Positions 8,805-17,428 of a stretch of DNA of 64,000 bases are shown piece after piece. The notes under the pieces were generated by a model. It ran no database searches, was not told where the DNA came from, and was given only the letters and a program-made list of their open reading frames with translations. The translations under genes and the position numbers were made by a program. The stretch lies in contig CATOSU010000004.1 of assembly GCA_951812615.1 (NCBI GenBank), positions 170,205-234,204 on the forward strand, given 5' to 3'. This DNA comes from an uncultured Paracoccaceae bacterium (GTDB taxonomy: Bacteria; Pseudomonadota; Alphaproteobacteria; Rhodobacterales; Rhodobacteraceae). Within the stretch, counting starts at the first letter, position 1. Every line of letters begins with the position of its first letter.

Positions 8805-10084
8805 TGGTCTGTGTCTCCCGGTTCGGTTGCGGATTTCAGAAAACTGATCAGGTCGTTGCGGTCTTCCTGCGCCGCTATTCGCTGCATCGGCATTTTGGAC
8901 CCCGGAACATAGTGGTCGGGTCCCTCGTTGAACAACGCGTCGATGGTTCCCGATGACCATATGATATCAGATCCCGACAGGGTCGGCGAATAACTGTATC
9001 CGGGCACGGTTCCGGCGCGGCGGCCGAACACGCCATAGAGTGTCGGGCCTGCCTTGCGCGACGCGCCGGGGTTCAACGCATGACAGATCGAACATTTGCG
9101 CATGAATTGCCGCTCTCCATTGGGCATCGAGGCCACATCGCGCAGAAAGCTGCGTTCGCCCGTGGGTGCCGGTTCAAACGCGTCCATCGCCTCGACCGGC
9201 CAGCCGTACACCACATCATCCAGCCCGCCCGAGTAGAGCAGATGGCCACCGGGCGAAAAGGCCAGCGCCCACACCGGGCCTCTTCGCGTGGCACGGAAAT
9301 CGCGGGCGATCCGCCAGCGTTCGGTGTCCAGCATCATGATATAGCCGTGCCCGTCCCCGACGGCGAGCTGACCGGTTTCAGCGTGCAGGGCCATGGCCAG
9401 AATCGGGCGGCGGTCCAGCGTGAAATCGGCCACCGGTTCGCCGGTGTCGGCCGCGATGACCCGCGTGGCCCCGTCAATGGCCCCGTAGGCCAGCCAGTCA
9501 TTGGTCAACACCAGACGGTTGATGCCAAACCCGTGCTGCGCCAGCCGCAGCGGGGTTTCATCCGCGGTGAGGTCATAGACCAGAACCGACCCGCCATTGG
9601 TGGCCGCATAGAGCCGGTTGCCGCCCTGTGCAAATGCCAGCGCATTGACGCCCCCGTCCGGACTGCGCAGCACCTTTGGCGCGCCGCGGCTCAGCGGCCA
9701 GAGCCCGATTGTTCCGTCCCAGCTGGCCGAAGCGGCCATTGTGCCGTCCGGCGAAAACGCCACATCGGCGACCTTGCCCTTGTGGTGTCCCAGCACGCGC
9801 GGTTCTGAATCCTGCCACAGCCGGACCGTGAAATCGTCGCTGCCCGACAGGACCATGCCGTCGCGGGTCACCGCGGCCGCCGTCACGGCCGCGTCATGCC
9901 CGTCCAGCCACGCCGGCTGTCGCCCGGTCCAGACCCCAAGTGCATTGTCGAAGCTGGCCGAAACGACCCGGCCGCCGGGCGTGACCGCAAGATCCATGAT
10001 CGGGCCGCCATGCCCCTTGAGCGTGGTGAATTCCTGCGCTGCCGCGGGCAGTGCTGACAGACAAATCGCCAAAAGCCAGCGCAT
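8801..10084 (-). CDS. Periplasmic WD40 beta-propeller / cytochrome c fusion
   Basis: A 427-residue protein with a signal peptide (MRWLLAICLSALPAAAQ). Repeated WD40-type blades run to about residue 300, for example VLSGSDDFTVRLW, VADVAFSPDG and AASASWDGTIGLW. A class I cytochrome c domain follows with haem site CSICH and probable axial Met in GSKMPMQR. It overlaps the cytochrome b subunit stop by one base (TAATG) and lies in the formate dehydrogenase operon. The likely role is periplasmic electron transfer or a scaffold for the dehydrogenase complex; the blades offer a protein-interaction surface. The exact redox partner is unknown. Confidence 0.87.
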   Translation of the reverse strand: MRWLLAICLSALPAAAQEFTTLKGHGGPIMDLAVTPGGRVVSASFDNALGVWTGRQPAWLDGHDAAVTAAAVTRDGMVLSGSDDFTVRLWQDSEPRVLGHHKGKVADVAFSPDGTMAASASWDGTIGLWPLSRGAPKVLRSPDGGVNALAFAQGGNRLYAATNGGSVLVYDLTADETPLRLAQHGFGINRLVLTNDWLAYGAIDGATRVIAADTGEPVADFTLDRRPILAMALHAETGQLAVGDGHGYIMMLDTERWRIARDFRATRRGPVWALAFSPGGHLLYSGGLDDVVYGWPVEAMDAFEPAPTGERSFLRDVASMPNGERQFMRKCSICHALNPGASRKAGPTLYGVFGRRAGTVPGYSYSPTLSGSDIIWSSGTIDALFNEGPDHYVPGSKMPMQRIAAQEDRNDLISFLKSATEPGDTDQ

Positions 10085-11289
10085 TATTCCGCCGGGGTCG
10101 CGCCTTCGGGCGCTTTGGCATCAGGGTCCTTCACCTCGTCCAGCCAGAGCGAGTGGTGCTGATGCGCCCACGCTTCATCGACCTCGCCCGTACCCATGGC
10201 ATCGAACGCGCCTTCCATCCCGACCGAGCCGATATAGATATGCGCCAGCACGATGGCCATCAGGACAAAGGCAACAATCGCGTGCCACAGCTGTGCCAGC
10301 TGCATTTCCTCCTGCGGGGCCAGCGCGGTCGGCAGCGGGTCCATCCCGAACCATCCCGGGATCCCGATCTGATTGAGAACCGAGAATGTCTTGGCAAACA
10401 GCGGCATTTCAAACGGAAACAGCAGCGACAGCCCGCTGATGGCGATCGACCCGCCGAGCAGGATGACCGACCAGAAGATGAACTTCTGGCCCGCGTTGAA
10501 TTTCTTGGCCGGCGGATGCGCCTTGCCGACAATCCCGCCGAACTGGCGTAGCCAGGTTATGTCGGTCCGGCTCGGCAGGTTATGGGCGACCCACATGACA
10601 AAAACCATGATCAGCCCGAGGATAAAGGCCCAGGCCACGTTGTTGTGCACCCATTTGGACCAGTCCAGCAGCACGGCATTCACCTCTTTGCCCAGATAGG
10701 GCGCGATGAACAGCCGCCCGAACAGGACGACGATACCGGTGATCCCGAGAATGACGAACGATCCCGCCAGCAGCCAGTGTCCGAAACGTTCGGCGGCCTT
10801 GAAACGGGTGACCGTGCGGCCCGTCATCGGTTCATCAACACGGATCCGCCCACGCAGCAGGAAAAACAGCAGCAGCAAGCCCAGCGTACCCAACAGCAGC
10901 CAGCCGCCCCATTTCGGCAGCGGGCCGCGGCGGAACTCCAGCCACCGCATGCCGCCATCCTGCATCAAAACACTGGCCACCTCGCCGCCGGCGGACACCG
11001 TGACGTCGGCAGACCCGTAGCGCAGCGCACGCCAGACCTCGGGGTCGGATGCACCGCCCAGCGTGCCCAACTGCGCCGCGATCCCAGCGGCGGCGTCCGG
11101 GTCGCCGGTGTTGTTTTTGCGAAATGCGTCGTCGACGGGCTCACCGCGCTGGCGGGCCAGGATGTCCTCGAGCGTCTGCGCGCCGCCTGTGGCGCTGCGG
11201 TCGGGGGCGGTCGGGGTCTGTGTGTCCTGCGCAGCCAGCGGCGCGACAAGAAACAGAGACAGGAAAAACACAAGGGCCATGCGAAGCAT
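10084..11289 (-). CDS. Formate dehydrogenase gamma subunit (cytochrome b556)
   Basis: A 401-residue membrane subunit. It has a signal peptide (MLRMALVFFLSLFLVAPLAAQ), a periplasmic N-terminal region of roughly 120 residues, one membrane helix near GWLLLGTLGLLLLFFLL, then a four-helix cytochrome b region beginning RFGHWLLAGSFVILGITG. Histidines in RFGHW, VHNNVAW and WHAIVAFV are candidate haem ligands. It is longer than E. coli FdnI because of the periplasmic extension, as in many alphaproteobacteria. The subunit takes electrons from the Fe-S subunit to quinone. It lies directly upstream of the WD40-cytochrome gene. Confidence 0.9.
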   Translation of the reverse strand: MLRMALVFFLSLFLVAPLAAQDTQTPTAPDRSATGGAQTLEDILARQRGEPVDDAFRKNNTGDPDAAAGIAAQLGTLGGASDPEVWRALRYGSADVTVSAGGEVASVLMQDGGMRWLEFRRGPLPKWGGWLLLGTLGLLLLFFLLRGRIRVDEPMTGRTVTRFKAAERFGHWLLAGSFVILGITGIVVLFGRLFIAPYLGKEVNAVLLDWSKWVHNNVAWAFILGLIMVFVMWVAHNLPSRTDITWLRQFGGIVGKAHPPAKKFNAGQKFIFWSVILLGGSIAISGLSLLFPFEMPLFAKTFSVLNQIGIPGWFGMDPLPTALAPQEEMQLAQLWHAIVAFVLMAIVLAHIYIGSVGMEGAFDAMGTGEVDEAWAHQHHSLWLDEVKDPDAKAPEGATPAE

Positions 11290-11334
11290 ATGGCGCCCTC
11301 CAGGATGGACGTTTCAAAAAGTGATCCGTACAGG

Positions 11335-11358
11335 CCGGCCCGCAGACATGCGGGCCGG
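11335..11358. other. Intercistronic hairpin between fdh beta and gamma genes
   Basis: A perfect ten-base-pair inverted repeat (CCGGCCCGCA, loop GACA, TGCGGGCCGG) sits in the 93-base spacer after the Fe-S subunit gene. No T-run follows on the leftward strand, so it looks like an mRNA-stabilising or partial-termination element rather than a full terminator. This would allow different dosage of alpha/beta and gamma/cytochrome products. Confidence 0.6.
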
Positions 11359-11382
11359 TCCCCTTGTTACGCAAAGGTCGGG

Positions 11383-11976
11383 TCAGCCGCCCTTCTGGTC
11401 GTAGGCTGTGCCCCAACCCCAGGCGCCCGAACCGAAGCCGCGGGCAACCACGCGCTCGCGGTAGATGCCGGAAACGATGTCTCCGTCACCCGCCAGCAGA
11501 GCCTTGGTCGAACACATCTCGGCGCATAGCGGAAGCTTGCCCTCGGCGATCCGGTTCCGCCCGTATTTGGCGAATTCGGCCGTCGAATGGGTTTCTTCCG
11601 GACCGCCGGCGCAGAAGGTGCACTTGTCCATCTTGCCGCGGCTGCCGAAATTGCCCGCCTGCGGATACTGCGGCGCGCCGAACGGGCACGCGTAGAAGCA
11701 GTAGCCACACCCGATGCACAGATCCTTGGAGTGCAGGACGACGTCTTCTTCGTTCTGATAGAAGCAGTCGACCGGGCACACCGCCATACAGGGCGCATCC
11801 GAGCAGTGCATGCAGGCCACGGAAATCGAGCGTTCGCCCGGTTCTCCGTCCCGGATGGTCACCACGCGGCGGCGGTTGATCCCCCAGGGCACTTCGTGCT
11901 CGTTTTTACAGGCCGTGACGCAGGCGTTGCATTCAATGCAGCGTTCGGCGTCGCATAGGAACTTAGCTCTTGCCAT
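11383..11976 (-). CDS. Formate dehydrogenase iron-sulfur (beta) subunit
   Basis: A 197-residue ferredoxin-like subunit with four cysteine clusters typical of FdnH/FdhB-type proteins: CIECNACVTACKNEHE, CMHCSDAPCMAVCPVDC, CIGCGYCFYACPFGAP, and CTFCAGG with a later CAEMC. It carries electrons from the alpha subunit to the cytochrome b subunit. No membrane helix is seen, so it depends on the gamma subunit for anchoring. It follows the alpha gene by 12 bases and has a purine-rich ribosome site (AAGGAG) just upstream. Confidence 0.93.
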   Translation of the reverse strand: MARAKFLCDAERCIECNACVTACKNEHEVPWGINRRRVVTIRDGEPGERSISVACMHCSDAPCMAVCPVDCFYQNEEDVVLHSKDLCIGCGYCFYACPFGAPQYPQAGNFGSRGKMDKCTFCAGGPEETHSTAEFAKYGRNRIAEGKLPLCAEMCSTKALLAGDGDIVSGIYRERVVARGFGSGAWGWGTAYDQKGG

Positions 11977-11988
11977 TTTCCGTTCTCC

Positions 11989-14883
11989 TTATGCTGCGGT
12001 GATTTTGCAGAGAGTTGACTTGGTCTCCTGCATCTGCGTGACCGAATCGTAGCCGTAGGTCTGCGCCGTGTTGGAGCTTTCGCCCAGCACGTAGGGATCG
12101 GCACCGTCGGGGTACTTGTCCCTCAGATCCTGACCCTGGTAATGCCCGCCAAAGTGGAAGGGCATAAAGGCCACGCCTTCGCCCACCCGTCTGGTGACCA
12201 TCGCCATGACCTTGACCTTGCCGCCTTCGGGTCCTTCGACCCAGACCTGTGCGCCGTCCCGCACGCCCAGATTGTTGGCGTCACGCGGGTTGATTTCGAC
12301 GAACATGTCCTGCTGAAGCTCGGCCAGCCACGGGTTCGAACGCGACTCTTCCCCGCCGCCCTCATATTCGACCAGACGGCCGGAGGTGAGCACGATCGGG
12401 AAGTTCTTCGAGAAGTCGTTCTTCTGGATCGACGCATAGAGGGTCGGCAGGCGATAGGCGTGACGGTCCTCGTAGGTCGGATAATCCGCGACCAGATCGC
12501 GCCGCGGGGTATAGAGCGGCTCGCGGTGCAGCGGCACCGGGTCGGGGAATGTCCAGACGACGGCACGGGCCTTGGCATTGCCGAACGGTGCGCATTCATG
12601 CGCGATGGCAACCCGCTGGATACCGCCGGAAAGGTCGGTCTTCCAGTTGGTCTTGGGCCCTGCAACGGCATCAATGGCTGCACGTTCCTCGTCCGTCAGG
12701 TCGCCGTCCCATCCCAGATCCATCAGCATCTGCATGGTGAACTCGGGATACCCGTCCTGGATTTCCGAGTTTGCCGAGTAGACGCCTTCGGCCAGAAGGT
12801 TGTCGCCGTCGCGTTCCACACCAAAGCGGGCGCGGAATGTCAGGCCACCCTCCGAGACAGGCTTGGACATGTCATAGAGGTTCGGCGTGCCCGGGTGTCC
12901 CATCTCGGCCGTGCCCCAGCAGGGCCATGGCAGACCGTAATAGTCGCCGTCGGCCGGGCCTCCCACCGCCTGCAGCGTCGTGCGGTCGAAGGTATGCTGG
13001 TTCGCCATATGCAGCTTCAGACGATCCGGGTCCTGTCCGGTATAGCCGATGGTCCACATGCCGCTGTTGATCTCGCGCAGCACGCTTTCCGGGTTCGGCG
13101 TGTTTTCGTCTTCCATCTCGATATTGCGGAAGAACCGGTCGGCAAAGCCGAACTTGTTCGCGAACAGACCGATGATTTCGTGGTCGGTCTTGCATTCGAA
13201 CAGCGGTTCGACAACCGTTTCGCGCCACTGGAAGCTGCGGTTCGAGGCCGTGACAGAGCCACGGGTTTCGAACTGCGTCGCCGCCGGCAGCAGGTAAACG
13301 CCATCGGTCCGGTCATGCAGAACGGCGGAAACGGTGGGATACGGGTCGACCACGACCAGCATGTCCAGCTTTTCCATTGCCGTTTTCATTTCCGGTCCGC
13401 GGGTCTGCGAGTTTGGCGCGTGACCCCACAGGACCATGGCCCGAACCTTGTTCGGCTGGTCCATGTTCTCGGCATCTTCCAGAACACCGTCGATCCAGCG
13501 GCTGACCGGAATGCCGCGCAGGTTCTGCAGCGGTTTTTCCTTGCCGTCCTTGCCGGTGATCTTGTCGAACTGACCGGCCAGCCATTCCGGGTCTTCGCCC
13601 CAGACGCGGGCCCAGTGTGCCCATGCACCGCCGGACAGACCATAATAGCCCGGAAGCGTGTGGCTCAGAACACCAAGGTCGGTTGCACCCTGCACGTTGT
13701 CGTGGCCGCGGAAGATGTTGGTGCCGCCGCCCGAAGCGCCCATGTTGCCCAGCGCAAGCTGAAGCACGCAGTAGGCGCGGGTGTTGTTGTTGCCGTTGGT
13801 GTGCTGCGTCCCACCCATGCACCAGATCACGGTGCCGGGGCGGTTGTTGGCCATCGTGCGCGCCACGCGGCGCAGCTGGCTGCCCGGTGTGCCGGTCACA
13901 CGTTCGACCTCTTCGGGGTTCCACTTGGCCACTTCTTCGCGGATCTGGTCCATGCCCCAGACACGGGTGCGGATGAACTCTTTGTCCTCCCAGCCGTTTT
14001 CGAAGATGTGCCACAGGATGCCCCAGATCAGGGCGACGTCGGTGCCCGGACGGAAGCGCACATATTCATCGGCATGTGCGGCCGTGCGGGTAAACCGCGG
14101 GTCGCAGACGATCAGCGGGGCGTTGTTCTGCTCTTTCGCGCGCAGAACGTGCAGCAGCGAGACGGGGTGCGCCTCGGCCGGGTTGCCGCCGATGATGAAG
14201 ATGGCTTTGGAGTTGTGGATGTCGTTATACGAATTGGTCATCGCCCCGTAGCCCCAGGTGTTGGCAACACCTGCAACCGTGGTCGAGTGGCAGATCCGGG
14301 CCCGATGATCCACGTTGTTCGTGCCCCAGTAGGCGGCGAACTTGCGGAACAGGTAGGCCTGTTCGTTGGAATGCTTGGCGCTGCCGAGCCAGTAGACGCT
14401 GTCAGGTCCGCTTTCTTCGCGGATCTGCATCATGCCGTCGCCGATCTCGTTGATCGCCTGTTCCCAGCTGATGCGCTTCCACTCGCCACCTTCCTTTTTC
14501 ATCGGATACTTCAGCCGGCGCTCGCCATGGGCGTGTTCGCGAACCGCGGCGCCCTTGGCGCAATGTGCTCCGAGATTAAAGGGCGAATCCCAGCCGGGCT
14601 CCTGCCCGATCCAGACGCCGTTCTGCACTTCGGCCACGACCGTACAGCCCACCGAGCAATGGGTGCAGATCGATTTGACCGTTTCGACGGCACCGGTTGC
14701 CGCGCTGGCGGCAGATGCCTGCGTCACCGTTCCCCCGGTGACGCTGATTGCGGCAAGGCCACCAATGGCCAGACCGCTGCCGCGCAGGAACGCGCGGCGG
14801 TCTACGGATTTCTCCGCAACCTCAGACAGGATACTTGTCCGTTGGGGGCGTCTCGCTACCCCGTTGGTCTTTTTCCTAAGCAT
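11989..14883 (-). CDS. Formate dehydrogenase alpha subunit (Mo/W-bis-MGD, Cys-type), Tat-exported
   Basis: A 964-residue catalytic subunit. A twin-arginine signal (DRRAFLRGSG, about residues 28-37) sends the folded enzyme to the periplasm. An N-terminal [4Fe-4S] motif CTHCSVGC with a fourth Cys at about 108 follows. The metal ligand is cysteine, not selenocysteine, in RARICHSTTVAG (Cys about 198, followed by the catalytic His). The C-terminal molybdopterin-dinucleotide-binding domain includes FPIVLTSGRLVEYEGGGEESRSN. It oxidises formate to CO2. The nearby tup tungstate transporter suggests tungsten as the active metal. It lies in operon with the chaperone, beta and gamma genes. Confidence 0.95.
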   Translation of the reverse strand: MLRKKTNGVARRPQRTSILSEVAEKSVDRRAFLRGSGLAIGGLAAISVTGGTVTQASAASAATGAVETVKSICTHCSVGCTVVAEVQNGVWIGQEPGWDSPFNLGAHCAKGAAVREHAHGERRLKYPMKKEGGEWKRISWEQAINEIGDGMMQIREESGPDSVYWLGSAKHSNEQAYLFRKFAAYWGTNNVDHRARICHSTTVAGVANTWGYGAMTNSYNDIHNSKAIFIIGGNPAEAHPVSLLHVLRAKEQNNAPLIVCDPRFTRTAAHADEYVRFRPGTDVALIWGILWHIFENGWEDKEFIRTRVWGMDQIREEVAKWNPEEVERVTGTPGSQLRRVARTMANNRPGTVIWCMGGTQHTNGNNNTRAYCVLQLALGNMGASGGGTNIFRGHDNVQGATDLGVLSHTLPGYYGLSGGAWAHWARVWGEDPEWLAGQFDKITGKDGKEKPLQNLRGIPVSRWIDGVLEDAENMDQPNKVRAMVLWGHAPNSQTRGPEMKTAMEKLDMLVVVDPYPTVSAVLHDRTDGVYLLPAATQFETRGSVTASNRSFQWRETVVEPLFECKTDHEIIGLFANKFGFADRFFRNIEMEDENTPNPESVLREINSGMWTIGYTGQDPDRLKLHMANQHTFDRTTLQAVGGPADGDYYGLPWPCWGTAEMGHPGTPNLYDMSKPVSEGGLTFRARFGVERDGDNLLAEGVYSANSEIQDGYPEFTMQMLMDLGWDGDLTDEERAAIDAVAGPKTNWKTDLSGGIQRVAIAHECAPFGNAKARAVVWTFPDPVPLHREPLYTPRRDLVADYPTYEDRHAYRLPTLYASIQKNDFSKNFPIVLTSGRLVEYEGGGEESRSNPWLAELQQDMFVEINPRDANNLGVRDGAQVWVEGPEGGKVKVMAMVTRRVGEGVAFMPFHFGGHYQGQDLRDKYPDGADPYVLGESSNTAQTYGYDSVTQMQETKSTLCKITAA

Positions 14884-14985
14884 TTTTTCCTCCCTTGCAG
14901 ACCCTCGCGGGTCATTGCTGGGTTGACGAAAACCTCGGGCAGTCGGGCCAATCGCAACCAGTCGCCCTCGGATGGAAACACCGCC

Positions 14986-15177
14986 CTAGAACCGGGCGCT
15001 GTCGAAATAGGCGCGGGTGTGCGCCGTGTCCTGCATCGTTTCGGACGACAGGTCAGGTTCCGCGGTCTCGGTCGCGGTGGTGCCGGTGGCAACCGCAACC
15101 GCCGCAATCGGCGCCGTGGTCCCGGCCAGTTTCAGAAAAGCGCGACGGCTTGTGCCTTCGTCGGTTTTCTTGGTCAT
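14986..15177 (-). CDS. Small Tat-signal protein of formate dehydrogenase regions
   Basis: A 63-residue protein with a twin-arginine motif SRRAFLKLAG close to the N terminus, a short Ala/Thr-rich hydrophobic stretch and a polar tail ending AYFDSARF. Such small Tat-targeted proteins are a recurrent neighbour of formate dehydrogenase operons in proteobacteria (formate-dehydrogenase-region TAT protein family). Its role is unproven; it may act in export or assembly of the alpha subunit. It sits immediately upstream of the alpha gene, 102 bases away. Confidence 0.8.
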   Translation of the reverse strand: MTKKTDEGTSRRAFLKLAGTTAPIAAVAVATGTTATETAEPDLSSETMQDTAHTRAYFDSARF

Positions 15178-15250
15178 GAGATCCCTCCTTTGGTTCGGTC
15201 TCTCGGTTCTGACGGTTTCCCGCCGGTGATGCGGATCGCTCCGCGGTGAT

Positions 15251-15270
15251 CCGGCACCTCCCGGTGCCGG
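15251..15270. other. Intercistronic hairpin downstream of the chaperone gene
   Basis: An eight-base-pair perfect inverted repeat CCGGCACC-TCCC-GGTGCCGG lies 11 bases after the end of the leftward TorD-like gene and before the small Tat gene. There is no T-run. It may partly terminate or protect the upstream mRNA segment and separate chaperone expression from structural subunit expression. Confidence 0.55.
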
Positions 15271-15281
15271 AATTCGGGTAT

Positions 15282-15908
15282 TCAGTCGCCGCTCATACGG
15301 AAGGCTTCCACTTCGATCTCCATGAACACACGCCCGGCCTGTCCGATCGCGGCATAGAGAACCGAGTTTTTGGCGGCTTCGAGATCGGCATAGAAATGCC
15401 GCGCCCAGGGCGCGATATGCCGGTTGAAAAACGTCTTTTGGTCCTCCAGCGACGCGGGCGTGCCGAACCGCCCGGCAATCAGAGCGCCCATCATCTCCAT
15501 CAGCGAGGCGATGTTGTCTTCGGGCTCATAGACATTCTCGGCCTGGGTCAGCCCGCGCACGGCCATGTCCTGACGCAGCGTTGCCAGCGGCTTTTCATTA
15601 AGAAAACCGGTCAGGTAATAGCTGGCATAAGGCAGCAATTCACCGCGCCCCAACCCGATAAAGAGCTTGTTGAATTCACGTTCGGCACTTTCGGATTTGG
15701 TGAGCCCGGCCACCTTGGCCAACGCGGATATGCTCTGGCCCAGCGGAGTGTCGTCGCCGGACAGCTGCGCTGTCTGATCCAGCAGCATCTGGTCCGGCGG
15801 CCCGGCCAGCATCGTGCCAAGGTAGTTATACAGATCGGCGCGAAGGCGATCTTCTTCGGCTACCTGAATGTTCTCCGCTGTTGCGTTCATCCCGTCTTCC
15901 TTGTTCAT
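15282..15908 (-). CDS. TorD/DmsD-family molecular chaperone
   Basis: A 208-residue mostly helical protein with the TorD-family pattern: an N-terminal helical region (DRLRADLYNYLGTMLAGPP), a central FNKLFIGLGRGELLPYASYYLTGFL segment and a C-terminal FFNRHIAPWARHFYADLE. These cytoplasmic chaperones bind Tat signals and help insert the molybdopterin cofactor before export, here most likely for the formate dehydrogenase alpha subunit. The start codon overlaps the DUF3306 stop (ATGA). A second in-frame ATG at 15890 is an alternative start. Confidence 0.85.
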   Translation of the reverse strand: MNKEDGMNATAENIQVAEEDRLRADLYNYLGTMLAGPPDQMLLDQTAQLSGDDTPLGQSISALAKVAGLTKSESAEREFNKLFIGLGRGELLPYASYYLTGFLNEKPLATLRQDMAVRGLTQAENVYEPEDNIASLMEMMGALIAGRFGTPASLEDQKTFFNRHIAPWARHFYADLEAAKNSVLYAAIGQAGRVFMEIEVEAFRMSGD

Positions 15909-16522
15909 GTCTCTGCCGCCGCCGGTTCGAAGCTGAACCGCATCCGCCGTGGCGGCAGGGGAACCTCGTCATATTCAATGTCGGTTTCGGCCGCTGCCGT
16001 TGTGTCCGGACCGGTCACCGGCGCCGCTGCCTCGGGGGCCTCCGGCCCGGCCGGTTCCTCGGTCTCCGAAAGCTGAGCGGGGGCCTCTTCCGCCCCGTCA
16101 TCCGGCGCGTCCATTTCTTCGGCCTGACGCGCCAGTTCCTCGACATGGGCGGTCATGCCCTTGCCGACCTGATAGGCGGTCTGCAGCTTTTCGAGCACAC
16201 AGGCCGCGTCGGTGAAATCCTCGCCGTAATCGACCAGGCCGTCGACATTGGCCAGAACCGGGTTCGAGATCCACAGCCGCCGCAGGGCACGGGTACGGAT
16301 CCGTGCGGGAACGGTTTCGCGGAGAAACGCCTTGAAATCGTCACCCTCGCTCAGCGTATCGGGATCCGGCAGGCCAAGCTCGGCCAGTATTTCGTCATCG
16401 GGGCGCCCGGCCTGTTCGGCTTCGCGCAGCTCGGCCTCCTGCGCCTCCTGCACCAGCAGATCCTTGCGGGCCTCTTCCTCGACCGCGGCCTTGCGGCGGG
16501 ACCAGAAGTTTTCCCGGCTCAT
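15905..16522 (-). CDS. DUF3306 family protein
   Basis: A 205-residue acidic protein beginning MSRENFWSRRKAAVEEE, the hallmark opening of DUF3306, and then LRETVPARIRTRALRRLW with NVDGLVDYGEDFTD. The C-terminal third is Glu/Ala/Pro-rich and probably disordered. The family occurs next to DUF3305 in formate dehydrogenase operons but has no known biochemical role. It is translationally coupled to both neighbours by four-base overlaps, which supports co-production with the chaperone. Confidence 0.85.
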   Translation of the reverse strand: MSRENFWSRRKAAVEEEARKDLLVQEAQEAELREAEQAGRPDDEILAELGLPDPDTLSEGDDFKAFLRETVPARIRTRALRRLWISNPVLANVDGLVDYGEDFTDAACVLEKLQTAYQVGKGMTAHVEELARQAEEMDAPDDGAEEAPAQLSETEEPAGPEAPEAAAPVTGPDTTAAAETDIEYDEVPLPPRRMRFSFEPAAAET

Positions 16523-17058
16523 TGCAGGCGCTCCTTCTTGGCCGCAACCGGTGAACGGTACACATCCGCCATCTGGGTAATCCGCGCATCGCCGATGCCG
16601 TCCTCGACGACGGTGACATCCTTGCGGTCGCGGCGGCGCTTCTTGAATTCTTCCTCGCGGTGATGGGTCTGAACAAAGTCTCGCACCCAGGCAATCAGCC
16701 CCGGCGGCATGGTGACCTTCTCGACGATGTCATCGCCGGTGTCGGCATAGTCCTGCGCCTCGTAAGGTGACGCAGTGGCCAGATCGACGCTCAGCGGGCG
16801 CGCATCGTCTCCGGTTTCGCGCAGAATGACATAGATGCAGGGCACCTGCGCGCTCAGCCCGTGCAGGTAGGCTTCGGTCTCGGCGCCGTGCAGTTCCAGC
16901 GGCAGGGTGGCTGCGTGAAACTCGGTCATCCCGTTTTCTTCGCGCAGCACCAGCCAGTCCGCGTCCGAGGCCCCAGGCAGCACTGCGACAGCCTTCCACG
17001 CCCACTTTGCCCACCGGGTTGCACCCGGTGTGCGACGAATGACGATCCCCAGCGGCAT
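16519..17058 (-). CDS. DUF3305 family protein
   Basis: About 179 residues from MPLGIVIRRTPGATRWAKW, the conserved opening of DUF3305, with an acidic/aromatic middle and a basic tail KKRRRDRKD. I chose the ATG at 17058 over the upstream one at 17130 because conserved family sequence begins there and an AAGAGG-type ribosome site lies in front; the longer reading adds 24 non-conserved residues. It is the first gene of the leftward formate dehydrogenase operon. Function is unknown; a maturation role is inferred from constant co-occurrence with DUF3306 and fdh genes. Confidence 0.82.
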   Translation of the reverse strand: MPLGIVIRRTPGATRWAKWAWKAVAVLPGASDADWLVLREENGMTEFHAATLPLELHGAETEAYLHGLSAQVPCIYVILRETGDDARPLSVDLATASPYEAQDYADTGDDIVEKVTMPPGLIAWVRDFVQTHHREEEFKKRRRDRKDVTVVEDGIGDARITQMADVYRSPVAAKKERLQ

Positions 17059-17428
17059 CGCCTCGTACCTCTTCGGATTGTGGAACACGCCTCCCAGCAC
17101 TCCCTTTTCTTTCCAACAGAGTGCAACCATCTCCCCCTGTTCTCAAAGCACCTAAATCGGGTTTTTCCTTATTTTCCCGGCTTCTGGTCATTTTGGGCAG
17201 GTGGGTGGGGCGTCCCGGGGGCGGGTGGACGAATTGTCTAATCTGACTGAAACTGTGGGTCTTTCAGGGGCGGTGCCCGCAGAGCGAATCAATCGCCGCG
17301 AATCGCTTGCCGGCGTCCGAGTCGTGCAGTCGCAAACCGGTTTACTGGACGGTGGAATCATGCCTATCTGAGTCGGCACCAAGCGCCGGAGAAGCGTCGT
17401 TTCGTGCTGAAACACAGGGGAGACAATC
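17059..17428. promoter_or_regulatory. Divergent intergenic region of the formate dehydrogenase and ferredoxin operons
   Basis: A 370-base gene-free stretch between the DUF3305 start and the polyferredoxin start must hold promoters for both directions. It contains AT-richer segments near 17150-17180 and 17230-17260. No sigma-54 -24/-12 element was found on either strand, which agrees with the GAFTGA-less regulator in the operon. No further ORF or RNA gene was recognised. Confidence 0.5.

Noticed and set aside
14286..14300. Selenocysteine at the FDH metal site
   Set aside because: The codon is TGC (Cys) in RARICHSTTVAG; no TGA is present in the frame.
12142..15249. 1035-codon open frame on the + strand across the formate dehydrogenase alpha gene
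   Set aside because: It is antisense to a perfectly recognisable FDH alpha and encodes low-complexity, family-free protein; a GC-codon-bias shadow.
17059..17428. Sigma-54 promoter for the fdh operon
   Set aside because: No TGGCAC-N5-TTGC-like element found on either strand, and the regulator lacks GAFTGA.
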